Positions 32,724 to 45,091 of a stretch of DNA of 64,000 nucleotides are shown one piece after another. Each line of letters opens with the position of its first letter. Position 1 is the stretch's first letter. Position numbers and translations under genes: made by a program. Origin of the DNA: Bidens hawaiensis (taxonomy: Eukaryota; Streptophyta; Magnoliopsida; Asterales; Asteraceae). The stretch is taken from positions 434,001-498,000 of the forward strand of contig JAIQDT010000301.1 of NCBI GenBank assembly GCA_021521415.1, in the 5' to 3' direction. The notes under the pieces were generated by a model, which worked only from the letters and a program-made list of their open reading frames with translations, did no database searches and was not told where the DNA came from.

Positions 32724-33241
32724 AAATTGATTTTATTCTACGTTAAGCTGGAAATGATATTATTACCGTTGTGTTAACGAACTCTCGGAACTGTTGAAAT
32801 ATATAATATAATAATAAAAGAAGAGATGGTTTTCATATATGATTTGGGATGTGCCGGGAGGCCCAACTACCTTTGATAGTCCCCTTTTGCAGTTTTTATA
32901 TATATAATAATTTGAAAAACGGTGAAACCGAATTTCGAGGCTTAGGGAGGATTACCATAATCTAAAAACTTCGACTCTAGTTCTTTTAGCTCTCTTTGTC
33001 TGAGATGGGGTAGGTGTAGTCTTAATTTTTGAACTTAAAACACTTAATGCAATTGGGGGCTTTATAGGTTAGTGGCTGGGTTTAAGTGGACAACAATATC
33101 GACAATCGCGGTCAATATGTCTAGTTGTTTCTTGTGCTTTACTAATGATAAATAATCTGGGTGTTTGTTGTTTTTCACTTGGTTATGATCCTGTGTAGAT
33201 TTCTTTTTCAGGGACGAAAAAGTCTTAAGTGTGGGGATGTT

Positions 33242-34932
33242 TGATGTGTTGTAAAACACACATACTTTCCGTACCTTTTTGACACGATCTAAGTGCTTAA
33301 TTATATAATAATTGATGATTTTAACTCGTTTTTACATGCTCTTACAAAGCTTAATACTTGGTGTAGGTTATGAGTTTTACAAGAGAAAAAGTATGGGTTT
33401 TGGAAGAGAAAAGAGGCTTTATGATCAAATTTAAAGACAAAAAACTCAAGGCCCGACCCAAGCTCAAAAGAAGAAAGCCTTACATGCTTAATATATTAAT
33501 TTATCATAAACTTAAAAAAACCCTAACCTGCCCTAGAAGGAGCCGATCGGAGCTGTTGCAGCAAGAAAGAAAGAAAAAAAGTGTTGTGGGAAGTTGGTGG
33601 TGGCTAGGAGAAGAGGAATAACATTAAGGGAAACTTGGTACAATAGCTAGGGTTGATCTTCATCAATAATCTCAGCCCTAATCTTAAGTATAACTCTTAT
33701 AAACTTTGTGTTCTTGTTCAAGGTTTATACTTGTTGATTTTGATCTTTAAACTTGATTTCTTTTGCAATTGAATTGAAGATTGGATTATGTATGATCCTG
33801 ATAGATTGTTGAATGATTAATATGATGTTTATGATGATTAACATGGTGATTATTAAGAGTTATAGCTGTTGTCCAAAAATATGTTAGGCTAAACTCATTA
33901 GTTCTACCTAGGTTTGATGAATACTGTTAGGTTTTAGTAAGTAATATGGATTGTTTGATCAACATGACTTGAATTATTATGAAAGTTTGGTTTAACATTG
34001 AATTAGGTTGTGTTTATTGGCTATGATTTTATTAATTATACTCATATACCCCTTGCTTTGATTGATGGAATTAGTTTTGATTGATTGTTGCTTGTTTGAC
34101 TCTTTACTTTGTGTTTAGAGATTGTCTGCGGGAAGTACAACCGTAGGGTTTAATTGGGTGTGTTAATTGATTAGATTCAGCGGGTAGGCACCTTCTTAGA
34201 TATCGAGGGGTGATAGTAAGTAAGGTCTTCTTATAGCTTTTACTTGTTAGGATTAGGATCGCGCGAGAGCGGGTTCCGTTCTTGTCGGGTTTGTGTTTGT
34301 GAGCAATTAGTTGATCTAGTTTAAGTTAAACCAAATTGTTCCTCTATCCTTGGTTGCGTAGTATTCGTTTCGATTAGGGTCGTGTGTCGGTTAGACCGAG
34401 AGAAGAGTAGACATTAGAACACTTTAGCAATTCGTATCAATGTTTGTTCTTAAAATCAACTAAGTGTAAGTTAGGGTTTGTTAGTGAGACCGAGAGGTGA
34501 TCTAGCTTTCTTGAGCGAACCTTAGTTGTGTCGTCCTTAGATACCGGTGCCGTGAGATTATTCATCCCATTAACTTATTAGACCTTCAATAGGATTCTTA
34601 CCTAAGTAAACGTTTTCTCCATTGTTAGTCTCATTCGTAAAGTTTCGTTAAGTCTTGTTAAGTCTTTTAATTTAGTTAAAGTAATTAGGTCAAGTAGTTA
34701 ATTATTAAAAATCATTTAAAATATATTATTCATAGGAAGTTCTTGTCTAGGGTTAGTCATCATAGACGTTTTCACGTGTCCTGTTGTTCGAAACTCGGAC
34801 TTCCTTGGTTCTATAGTACTTACGATCGGTACACTTGCCGGTTGTGGGTAGTTTTGTTAGGAAAATCCGTTTTATAAATTTAAAGCTTAGTTGTGAGTTT
34901 CGTAGAAAGAAACACCCTTTAAACACACGTCA
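33242..34932 (+). repeat. LTR of gypsy B (1691 bp), shared between left and right units
   Basis: Starts TGATGTG after the polypurine tract AAGTGTGGGGATGTT and ends ACACGTCA before a primer site. It is clearly related to the gypsy A LTR (same order of blocks, including a GTGAGACCGAGAGGTGAT word near 34485) but much more diverged than the two A LTRs are from each other. It has an internal region on both sides, so it is the single LTR between two partial units. Confidence 0.92.
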
Positions 34933-34938
34933 AGTTTT

Positions 34939-34957
34939 TGGCGCCGCTGCCGGGGAC
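34939..34957 (+). other. Primer-binding site of gypsy B right unit (tRNA-Asp type)
   Basis: TGGCGCCGCTGCCGGGGAC, one base different from the gypsy A site, 6 bp after the LTR end. Confidence 0.88.
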
Positions 34958-35085
34958 ACGGTTGGAGGCGTATTGAGAACGACTCTAGTTAGGGCTTACC
35001 TTGTTTGCTACTTGTTTTGTTTTTCTTTTTCTTTGTTTAAATAGTTTAGCTAATTTTAGTTTCTTTTGTTTATCTTAATAGTTGT

Positions 35086-36319
35086 ATGTGACGTACTAGA
35101 TCTCTAGGACCGCCTGAATCTGAGGGATTTTTCGAACCAGAGAGAGTTGCGTGAGAGGCGTCGTGCCAGACCGTCTTCCAGTTCTTCTACATTCGTCTGT
35201 AATACATCCTCTTCCCCTATTTTTTATGAATCCGTCATTAGGAATAGGATTATAGGTGACGCAGATCCACCACTGAGGAGGACAGTTGTATACCGGGCCC
35301 GTCCGGTCGATGCGGGCGCGAGATCCAGCATTGCTCCACTAGCCATCGCAATTCTGACAAATTGGCAGATTCCATCGAACATTCTGAACACAATCTCTCA
35401 TTCTGCTCAATTTCACGAGTTGCCCCACGAAAACCCGCATTTTCATCTCACTCGCATTGCACGTATTTGCGACACTTTTCATCTTGCCGGCATATCCGAA
35501 GACACCATCGAACTCCGCATTTTTCCGTTCTCACTCTTTGATCATGCGGGTCTGTGGCTTGAGTCCCTCCCACAGGGATCCATTGCTACTTGGGCCGCCA
35601 AGCAGACCCAGTTTCTTGTGAAATACGATCCTCCGACTAAGGTCGCTCGTTTGCGTAACCAGAATCATTCTTTCCAGATGGAGGACAACGAGAGCTTCTA
35701 CGAGGCGTGGAAGAGATTCAAAAATTTACTCGCTTTACGTCCGAACCATGGTCTGCAAGACTGGGAAGTTGTTGAAAAGTTCTATAACAGAGTGACATAC
35801 GTGACTCATAGTATGCTCGACACAGCTGCTGGAGGCAACTTATTGACGACGAAGGATACTGATGAGTGCATTGCTTTGTTTAACGGGTTAGCTAAGATTG
35901 GATACCAGCGACCACCAGCTAAGAGTACCAAAACCATCGATTCCCTATCACGCGACATGCATTCGGCGACACGAGCACCGCACTTGCGGCACAGGTTGAG
36001 GCGTTGGAAAAGATTGTGAAGGACTTGCAGGTGAAGAGTAAGTTGTGAGAGATTTGTAGAGGAGGACATGATACCGTTAAGTGCCCCGTAGGTTTCCAGG
36101 AGGAGGCAGTTGCCTTTGTTAATCATCCGAACCGAAATCAAAACTCTTTCAATTCTTATAATTCGGGGTGGAGAGGCAATCAAAATTCTAACTGGAGGAA
36201 CGGAAATCAGTCCGGCTTCCAGCAGCGTCAGAGTCTATTCCAGGATTCCGGTGAGGGAGCGAGTAGTGGGGAGAAGAAGCCCACGTTAGAGGAAATAATG
36301 GCACAACAGACACAGATGA
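35086..36319 (+). pseudogene. gag: Gag of gypsy B right unit, first part
   Basis: The start ATG (35086) is followed at once by TGA where gypsy A has CGA. The main open stretch (35147-36019) holds the gag domain (WLESLPQGSIATWA, FYEAWKRFKN, AGGNLLTTKD) and keeps CGA where gypsy A has a stop. A one-base loss near 35967 shifts the frame, and the first Cys of the zinc knuckle is a TGA (36046-36048). A TRIM at 36320 interrupts the Gln-rich tail. Confidence 0.88.
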
Positions 36320-36797
36320 TGTAACACCCTTGGCAAACACAACATCGTCCCACTGTTAGGCTATCCCACATCGTCCGTGGACAAGAGAGATCATTGGTTC
36401 ATAAGTAATGTCCTGCCTCTTCAATCACCAACGCGTTTTAGGCAACCAAAAACAAATCCGTGAGCTCTTCGTGGGCAGAGCGGACAATATTGGTGGTGCG
36501 AGGGGCCGGATGTTACAGTTGGTATCAGAGCCACTCTTGTGCCGTTCGGGATGTTGGGACATGCCTTATCGAGGACGATGAGTCCAAAGGGGGGTTGTCT
36601 GTAACACCCTTGGCAAACACAACATCGTCCCACTCTTAGGCTATCCCACATCGGCCGTGGACAAAAGAGATCACTGGTTCATAAGTAATGTCCTGCCTCT
36701 TCAATCACCAACGCGTTTTGGGCAACCAAAAACAAATCCGTGAGATCTTCGTGGGCAGAGCGGACAATATTGGTGGTGCGAGGGGCCGGATGTTACA
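36320..36797 (+). mobile_element. TRIM: complete miniature LTR retrotransposon, 478 bp
   Basis: Two 198-bp direct repeats (36320-36517 and 36600-36797), TGTAACACCC to GATGTTACA, about 97 per cent alike by eye. The 82-bp interior has the initiator-Met primer site TGGTATCAGAGCC (36520-36532) and polypurine tract CCAAAGGGGGGTTGTC (36584-36599). Flanks GATGA and GATTC are each one change from GATGC, the intact gypsy A sequence at this point, so a 5-bp TSD is likely. TCCCACATCGG and AGCGGACAATAT in the LTR recall a TRIM type widespread in dicots. No coding capacity and no 5S rRNA segment. Confidence 0.92.
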
Positions 36798-38284
36798 GAT
36801 TCTGTCGCAGCTTATGACTCGAGAGGACCCCCGTCACAAAGAGACTCAAGAGAAATTTCGGGAGCACGAGTCAGTTATGAGAAATCAGGGAGCGTCAATT
36901 CAAAATCTTGAGCAGCAGATGGGAGAGATAGAAAGTTGTCTGAATAAGAGGTCGCCAAGAACACTTCCAAGTAATCCCGAACAAAATCCAAAGGCGTTCG
37001 CGAATGTTGTGATGACGAGAAGCGGTGCAGGGGCACGTAGTGACCCCGTTAGTCAGGAGGTTACGAGAGGAGTCATTGAGGAGCCTGCAGTAGATGTAGA
37101 GGAGCAGGTGGACGAGGAGATTCAGTTGGAGTCTCCACCGGCCCAAGTGCATCAGAGGCGCAGCCCAGGAAGTACAGCACAGGCTGAAAACCAGCAGTTA
37201 CCCAGCACACCAGCGAGAGTCTACAAACCTAGACTTCCATATCCCGGGAGACTCCACAGGGATAGAGACGAGGAGCAGAACTCCAAATTTCTTGATCTTT
37301 TGAAGCAGCTTCATCTTAACATCCCTTTCCTTGAGGCACTCACTCAAATGCCCAAATATGAAAAGTTCCTTAAGGATACTCTTTTGAATAAAGAGAAGTT
37401 AGTTGAAGTCTCTTCCATCCCTTTGAGTGCTAGTTGCTCTGCAGTCTTGCAGAGAAAGTTACCGGAAAAGATGTCCGATCCTGGGAGTTTCACGATTCCC
37501 TGCATCTTGAGTGATGATACGGTAGTTTATGCACTGGCAGATCTTGGTGCCAGTATTAATCTCATGACGTATTCCGTGTATCGCAAGTTGGGTCTAGGCG
37601 AACCACGTCCTACCAGGATGAGTATCCAGCTTGCTGATCGTTCTGTGAAATACCCCCGAGGGGTGGTCGAGAACATGCTTGTTCATGTCGACAAGTTCAT
37701 CTTCCCGGTGGACTTTGTCATCTTGTACATGAACGATGATGATAGTGTTTCCACTTATCTTGGGCCGACCGTTCCTTTCCACTGCACAGGCGTTGATCGA
37801 CGTCTGCGAGGGTAAGTTGATTTTGAGATTTGGGGATGAGAACGTCACCTTTGATGTTCGACAGTCACTGAAACACCCCAAGTCTGCTGATGACTCCTTA
37901 TACTTCATTGATACCATCATGGAGCATGTTGGGGAGTTTTTCAGCGAGATCTGTGGAGGATCTGCCTCCGACAACCAGATTCCCGATAGGGAGGTTCCGG
38001 AGATTGAAATGGTTTCCATGACCGATTAGTCCTTGGATGACGACACCAAGTCACAGAGCCCTGAATTTGGCGTGTCTGCTGAGATCTTATGAGACGATCC
38101 TATGGACCGACCTTCTATCGAGAGTCCTCCTTCTTCCTTAGAGCTTAAGGATTTGCCTGCCCATCTTGAGTATGCGTTTTTAGATGAAGAGAGGAAACTG
38201 CTGGCTATCATTGCATCTGCTTTGACGGAGGACGAGAATGAGAAGTTGTTGAGGGTGCTACAATAGCATATAGAGTCGATTGCA
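36798..38284 (+). pseudogene. pol: Gag tail and protease region of gypsy B right unit
   Basis: After the TRIM the Gln/Glu-rich gag tail continues, then the protease with ADLGASINLM and ADRSVKYPRG. One extra base near 37746 shifts the frame before LGRPFLST. Stops TAG at 38027-38029 (gypsy A: CAG) and TGA at 38090-38092 (gypsy A: CGA) follow. Confidence 0.86.
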
Positions 38285-39690
38285 TTGAAGATAATTTACA
38301 TTAAAGAAATTAACCCTTCGTTTGGCACTCATAAAATCCTCATGGAGGATAATTTCAAAACTGTCGTTCAGCTGCAGAGGCGGCTTAATTCGAAAATGCT
38401 AGAGGTTGTGAAGAAAGAGATCATTAAACTCCTTGATGCGGGGATCATTTTCCCCATTTCTGATAGTGCTTGGGTAAGTCCAGTTCAAGTGGTTCCTAAA
38501 AAGGGTGGCAAGACTATCATCACCAATAAGAGGGACGAGCTCATTCCCACTAGGACTGTGAGTAGATGGAGAGTCTGCATCGACTCTCGCAGAATGAAGA
38601 TGCCACTAGGAAAGACCACTTTCCTTTACCCTTCATTGATCAGATGTTGGAGCGTTTGGCAGGTCAGCAGTACTACTGCTTCTTAGATGGTTTCTCCGGG
38701 TACTTCCAGGTTCTGATAGCTCCCGATGACCAGGAGAAAACCACTTTCACTTGCCCTTATGGAACGTTAGCCTATAAACGTATGCCGTTCGGACTGTGTA
38801 ACGCTCCGGCCACATTCCAGAGTTGTATGGTGGCCATTTTCCATGATATGATTGAGGACTCTATGGAGGTGTTCATGGATGATTTTTCTGTATTTGGGAG
38901 TTCCTTCGATCGTTGTTTGTCTAACATTGAAAGGATGATGTCCCGTTGCGTTGACACCAACCTAGTCCTTAACTGGGAGAAGTATCATTCATGGTTCGCG
39001 AGGGTATTGTTCTGGGGCATCGGTTTTTGAGTGCAGGGATAGAGGTTGACCGAGCAAAGGTCGAGACCATTTCTAATCTTCCCCTACCCACATCTGTGAG
39101 ATCCATTCGTAGTTTTCTAGGTCATGCCGGGTTCTATCGCCGGTTCATTAAAAATTTTTCTATGATCGCGAGACCCATGACCAAACTTTTGGAGAAGGAT
39201 GCTCCATTCGTTTTTTCTGAGCAGTGTATCGAGGCCTTTGATCTTTTAAAAGAAAAACTCATTAACGCCCCGATCATGGTTGCTCCCGAATGGTCGTTAC
39301 CATTCGAGTTGACGTGTGACGTGAGCGACTTCGCAGTCGAAGCGGTTCTAGGACAGCGAAAGGATAAACACTTCCATCCGATTTACTACGCTAGCCGCAC
39401 TTTAAATAGCGCACAGGAGAGCAATACCACCACCGAGAAAGAGCTTTTAGCTGTGGTATTTGCATTCGATAAATTTAGGTTCTATCTAGTTCTGTTCAAG
39501 ACGATTGTGTACACGGACCATGATGCTATTCGGTATCTCTTCAGCAAGCAAGATGCTAAGCCTCGTCTTATCCAATGGATCATTTTGCTTCAAGAGTTTG
39601 ATATTGAGATCCGTGATAAAAAGGGGGCCGAGAATGTGGCGGCCGATCATCTTTCGCGTCTAGAGGGAGCAGAGTTAGTAGATTCGGGGG
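38285..39690 (+). pseudogene. pol: Reverse transcriptase and RNase H of gypsy B right unit
   Basis: Blocks FLDGFSGYFQ, MPFGLCNAPATFQ, the FMDD catalytic box ([14 protein letters not shown], uninterrupted here), [13 protein letters not shown] and the RNase H motifs [13 protein letters not shown] and [10 protein letters not shown] are visible. Frameshifts lie near 38590 and 38985-39030. The first RNase H Asp region reads [11 protein letters not shown], altered from [11 protein letters not shown] in gypsy A. Confidence 0.88.
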
Positions 39691-40078
39691 TCAGGATTGA
39701 CGATTGTTTTTCGAGAAGAGAGTCTCATGTTTGTTACGGCACATGAGGAAGGTTTTCCATGGTTCACTGACTTCGCGAACTATCTCTTTGATCGGTACCT
39801 CCCGAAGATGCCTTACCAGCAAAAGAAGAAATTCTTTACTGACATTAAGTTTTACATATGGGACGACCCATATCTTTTCCGCATCGGTGCTGATTAGCTG
39901 ATTAGGAGGTGTGTAGATGTCAAGGAGGGATGGCAGATTCTGCGCCATTGTCATGTGGGACCGACAAGAGGTCACCACGGTGTGAGTTCGACGGCGAAGA
40001 AAGTTTTTGATTCTGGTTTTTACTGGCCTTTTATTTTTAAGGACGCGCATGCGTTTGTTAGGAAATCTGATCGTTGCC
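39691..40078 (+). pseudogene. pol: Integrase N-terminus of gypsy B right unit
   Basis: Contains [11 protein letters not shown] and [10 protein letters not shown], a TAG at 39895-39897 (CAG in gypsy A and B left), and the start of the zinc-binding end. It is cut by copia 2 in the middle of the zinc-site motif and continues at 49742. Confidence 0.85.
40074..40078. repeat. Target-site duplication of copia 2, left copy (TTGCC)
   Basis: TTGCC precedes the LTR start and recurs at 49742-49746 after the LTR end; removing the element rejoins the gypsy sequence GATCGTTGCCAGCGTG. Confidence 0.92.
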
Positions 40079-40577
40079 TGTGAAACCCTAAATAGATCTC
40101 GGATCTAAGGTCTTAATAACAATTACGGATCTAGATCATGATGCTCTTATATGATTATATGTTATATATTAGTATTAGTTGTATATATGTGTATAGATAT
40201 CTTATAGATTGAATAATTAATTGCAAGGAAGCTTGAGAGGAAATCTGGACAGCAATTCGTTAATCTTAACTCAAAACTTAAATTATGCAGTGGACGAACC
40301 CACTATATATAGAAGATGGGTCTAGTTCGTTACACATTCCGTAACGAACTAGCCACCCACTTCGTTACATTAAAATTAACAAATAACTTTAACAAAACAC
40401 CCTCTGATTCGTTAAACATCCTTAACGAATCAGAAGGGACTTAACTTAAGGTCTAGTTCGTTAAACATCCTTAACAAACTAGACATGTCCCTTAACGAAC
40501 TAGCTTAAATATAATTTACTTTTACATTAAATAAACGATAAATACAAAGACTCGAGATGCAAAACCATGTACTAACA
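40079..40577 (-). repeat. LTR of copia 2 (left; 3' LTR), 499 bp
   Basis: Plus-strand ends TGTGAAACCC and TACTAACA. TATA box (palindromic CTATATATAG) at 40303-40312. Three hairpins lie just upstream of it in the sense direction (separate entry). It differs from the right LTR by only about ten bases by eye. Confidence 0.95.
40322..40484. repeat. Three long palindromes upstream of the copia 2 TATA box
   Basis: Arms 40322-40333/40341-40352 (CTAGTTCGTTAC, 12 bp, loop ACATTCC); 40403-40415/40422-40434 (core CTGATTCGTTAA, 13 bp, loop ACATCC); 40451-40464/40471-40484 (GTCTAGTTCGTTAA, 14 bp, loop ACATCC, one mismatch here but perfect in the right LTR near 49617-49650). Confidence 0.9.
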
Positions 40578-40592
40578 GACTCTCCCTCGTCT
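40578..40592 (-). other. Polypurine tract of copia 2
   Basis: The minus strand reads AGACGAGGGAGAGTC directly before the 3' LTR, similar to the copia 1 tract. Confidence 0.8.
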
Positions 40593-43500
40593 TGAGATCT
40601 TTGTCTTTAATTTATTTGAAGCGTCTTGTCTGCCAATCTCTGTAGTTGTGAATACCATGTTCATGACACACTCGAACAAAGCGTTGAAATTGCATTGCTC
40701 AGTCATAGTCTTCACGACGCTCTATCAATATCTTATTCTTAAAAAGCACGTCATTGTCGGTCTCCGTTAAATTCACAAGCCACATCAGATCAATGATCTT
40801 TATCAGCACGGTCTTTAATCCTTTACCCAACACAATAACGGCCTCGCCAGTTCAGTTGTCGTAGTACCAGCGGTTAAAAGATAAATACATATGTTGATTC
40901 AGCATCTTCACCGGCACACGCTTCATGGTCTTTGGCGGCTTTACCTTAAGTACCAACTTTCTCCAACCAGTCCTTAGATCGATCTCATCGATACGCTTGC
41001 GAGTTGGAACCTATGGCTTAAAAATTTTGAACCCGTGGTTCACCTCAAACAGCAAGTGTTGGTGAAACCAACTTGCTTGGTGATTCCCGCCATGGTTAAT
41101 AAATGGTCGAAACGAGAGGGTCCGAACGTCCTAACGCGGTAATGAGAGAACATCAGTAATCTTCTCATAGTATTGAATGTTGTTCTCCCATTTTATAATA
41201 CAGATTTTAACTCGGAATCATAAAGCCATTAAATAATGTCACCTCGCACTTTAGATACGGCTTTGAAGGAAGTCATCTGATTAGCTTGAGCACAAGCGAC
41301 AGCTTCAACTTTCATCTCTTGATCCACATATCGGAATGCATCAATAATCTTACGAGCCTTCTTGTTCCGATAAGCAAACCATTTCTGAATGTCAGCAACA
41401 AACGGATCGGGCTTTGAATCGAATCTTGTATCAGCAACATTCTTGCCCTTTGAAATCTTCTCCAGATGATCTTCTGCTGCTTTGACGGTTTCCTCAGTAA
41501 ATATAGGAGCACCCTGATCAACATTAGTGTGTTGAAATAAATCAGGGTATTCCTCAGCAGTCATGTCCTCGATCTCCACTTCCTCATCCTCATAAATAAA
41601 CTCAGTGTTCATCTAAATGTTTGGATCATCAAAGACCTCATCATCGTTCACAACCTCCACGTCATTCTCAGCCTCTAACACGGTTAACTCATCATTGTTT
41701 AGACCAAGCAGAATAGAAATCTGCTCTCGTGTTAGAGACCTCTCAACCAACTCTCCAACCTCAATCTCATCCACATTAACAATACTTCTAACCACCCCTT
41801 ATCATCAACAAAGATAACAGTATTAGCCTTGATCATCTCAATGGGTGTAGCAGCTGTAGTATCATGATAAGCGATGATCTGTTTTTCCGAATCACCAGCT
41901 GCACTTGTACCAGCACCAGAAACTGAGCCATGAGTTTGTTTAGGCTCACTTCCTCCAGTACCCGAAGCATCTGGATCTTCTTCATCATTTTTAAGCTTCT
42001 TTAGTTCATCATCCTTGCATGTAAGCTGCAAGATAAGATCTTCCTGATGTTTTATTTTCACCCCCTGAGACTCAACAATCTCACGGAGTACCTTTGTCTC
42101 CTTCTGGCAGAAAGATACATAACTTACCAGCTTCTTTTGATTTTCCATCATGCGTTCTTGAGTCATTCGGTCAGTAGACATTTGATTTTCATACAAATGA
42201 AGTAGACTCAAGACCATGTTCATCTGTTTATCATGAGACATAGCAAGAAATGAAGAAGGAATTGGCTGAACCGATCCTTGAGGTCGGTTAAGCCTCAAAT
42301 AGGAAAAATCCATAGGTGGTGGAAGCATCATCATCGGTGTAGGAGAAACCACCGAAGTAGCAGTTGTAGGCCTTGGTATTGTAGATAAAACCGATTGAGG
42401 AATCATACCAAGCCTCGGATCCGACATAAGCGTGGTCGTCAAAGTTAATTCCGGGGTGCTAATCGTAAGCGGCACCGCCGGTCTTTGAGAAGTGGACGAC
42501 CTTGGAGGTTGAAATCCAAATGAGATTCCAGCACCGGCCAACACTCGTCCCTTAGACGACCCTTCACCCACCAAATATTTTCCTTTCCTTTGCGTTGAGC
42601 GGCTATAGTAGCAGCTAAAGCAGCTTCAACCGCAGCTTGTTGTCGGTCATGGATATCACCGTCACCACCATTACCATCATTATCATCACCCTCGTTCCCA
42701 CCTGGTCCTACCTCATGCAAGAATCTGAATCATCATGGATCCAGCGATCATTGTCAGGACATACATAATCTGGATTCACCAGATGACCAATCAATCTTTT
42801 GAATGTAGGAGGAGGATCTTGACGGTACTCCTTCATCCTCGGCATAGTATATGCTTTCATGTGATCCAATATAAATTTATCCTCAACTTGTGTTGGATCG
42901 ATCACCAAATCCCTGATTGCATCTTGAACAAACAGTTGGATGAAACGAGTATACATCAAGAACTTTACGCGTCGTTTCCCAAGAATTCAATTTTCTTTGA
43001 GATGATCAAAGATCATTTCCGAGAAATTGTAAGGCTTATTCAACACTAACGCAACAAATGCCGATTGGAGCATGATACGGCATTCGCCAAACCCTAATTT
43101 TCGTCCACCAAGGCAGTGTATAAGAACATGAAGTAAATACTTGTATTGGGTACACAAGTATGCCTTGTTATACATGGAGTCATCAAGGTTACCAGAATAA
43201 AATAAACGTCCAAACAACCCTTTAATCAGCTCTTTGTGGTACTCGCTCGTGTCATCAATAGTGTCATCGAACCTCAACACCCTTCGAACGGTCTCAAAAG
43301 ACTCTACAACAGGTCTATCATTAACCTCAGCAGCAATGTGGTTCTCTGTCTCCACATATCGAGCAGTATTCCAGAATTGTAGAACAATACAGAACCGAAT
43401 GTCAGGATTCACGGTGATAGCGTAGTGAATACGAGAACGACGTATGGATGCTAACATAGCTCCAAAGACATCCTCATCAGGAAAATTCGTATCGACATAA

Positions 43501-43610
43501 GCACAGACATTATGCCTTTTATCATACGGAAGCAAAGGAACATCCTGAGATGGTTATTCTAGTGGTGCAACAACAGGAGGATCTTGATCCATGTTGTCGG
43601 CCATTGAACT
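40593..43610 (-). pseudogene. Extra 3' ORF of copia 2, decayed
   Basis: Sense order of the open pieces: 43535-42987 (RIHYAITVNPDI, FWNTARYVETEN, GGRKLGFGEC, LNKPYNFSEMIF), 42959-42708 (MYTRFIQLFVQD, HLVNPDYV), 42720-42445, 42574-41732 (coiled-coil-like QERMMENQKKLVSYV; SQGVKIKHQEDL), 41795-41613 and 41612-41229 (acidic). Pieces change frame at least four times, and 40593-41228 is further degraded. Domain order and several motifs match the copia 1 extra ORF (IFHAITTTLPIS, FWQTVEYD, MYPRFLQMIL, LINPGYV, SQGETSCKGDEL). Function unknown; no membrane helix seen. Confidence 0.75.
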
Positions 43611-44700
43611 GTATAATCAAACCCGAGAATTAGCGATAATAAATAATAATAATACTCATAAAATTAATATATAATTAAAAGTTTAAAATTAACCAATTTA
43701 TAAAACTTTTAATTTTAAAATAATTAAAATTTCATTCGTTAATTATTCTAATTCGTTATAACGAATTGGTAATTCGTTATAGCGAATAATCTACTTCGCT
43801 ATCAGGTAAATAATTAACGAATTAGGCTAACGAATCACTAAGAAAGGTTACGAATTAAGGTCTAATTCGTTATAAATAACGAAGGCAAATCTGATTCGTT
43901 ATAAGATACGATTCGTTATCCTGATTTGTGTGATATGTATAACGAATTGGACACGAATGAGTTCCAATTCATTACACACTAACGAATGGTCAATTAAGCT
44001 TAATATTTGACTAAATTGGTCAAGGTCAAAATCACCAAGAACACTCAAAGTCAACATTGCAATTCAGAGATCAATTACAACATAATCATCGATGTATATC
44101 CGAACAAAGGATCACAAGGATCTCGGAAAGACATTGCGAATAGAATGGTATTGATCTTTCATCCCAAAACATGGTATAAGACGTTGAAATTAAGGATTTT
44201 CGAATAACATAAAAACCCGACAATAAAATCAAACAATTAACCCATCAAACATGCATCAAATTTGACAAAAATCATCACGGTATGATCATCTATACCTTAG
44301 GATTACGAATATATAAGAAAAACACTGAAAAACGATGATCAAAATTTCTGGAAATTTTGGCCAGAGTAACAGTATGTATGGAGAAGATGAAAGGTGAATA
44401 GTGTGACGAAACACCTTCACGAAACCCTATATAGTCTGACACGCACAGTTTCCAATGTAACGAATCATCTGATTCGTTTGAATTTTGAACTAACGAATCA
44501 GGCGATTCGTTATCTTTAATTAACACGTGGCATAACGAATTACAAGTAATTCGTGAAAATATTAACGAATTAGAAGCCATTCGTTACAGAGTGGCGGAAG
44601 CGAATTAAAGTTTAACGAATTGGAGTTCAATTTGTTATAAATGACTTTAATTCGTTAAAATTTAACGAATCACATGTAACGAATTACTTTATGTAATTAT
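43611..44700 (-). repeat. AATTCGTTA word array in the leader of the copia 2 extra ORF
   Basis: Roughly 18 copies of AATTCGTTA/TAACGAATT and variants at 43735-43990 and about 15 more at 44455-44690, many as inverted pairs (for example ATTCGTTATAACGAAT near 43752). Between them 43990-44455 shows no feature. Confidence 0.85.
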
Positions 44701-45091
44701 TAAATTAAATAATTAAATTTATTAAAATAGTTAAAGTAAATATTAATTAAATTATTAAATCAAATAACTTAAAAGAATCACCGAGAACCCATATCTCGAT
44801 GATCGAATACCTTAATGTGTTTTACGTTTTAAAACACTTAACTTAAAGAAAAATAAATAATATGTAAAATGAAAAAGCAAAATCTTTTTGGTATTTTGAA
44901 TTTTTGCTAAAGAAAAATATTTAGCAGAAAAATATCTGAAACTTAAAGTAGGAAAATATTTTTGTGATTTTCTAAGAGTTTTCAAAGGCAGTACATAGTT
45001 TTGAATTTTTGGTGAGTTTGAGCAGAGAATCATATTGACTATATTGCCCTTCCATCACAGTTTTATATTTCAGCGATATTATGACTGGCGT

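Larger units (their letters stand above)
31785..33241 (+). mobile_element. Gypsy B (left unit): integrase C-terminus and 3' non-coding region
   Basis: The frame 31803-32063 ([17 protein letters not shown] ... [16 protein letters not shown]) completes the integrase interrupted at 18142. Then follow the 43-codon ORF (32231-32362), a polypurine-like motif near 32480, module 1 (32561-32723), a short trace of block 2 (33082-33115) and the polypurine tract before the LTR. Confidence 0.88.

Noticed and set aside
36320..36797. Cassandra-type TRIM with 5S rRNA
   Set aside because: The LTR does not contain the 5S internal promoter words I would expect; it fits another TRIM type.
36688..37815. A 375-codon plus-strand ORF starting in the TRIM
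   Set aside because: It is a chance fusion of TRIM LTR sequence with the gag tail and protease of gypsy B; the start lies in the TRIM.
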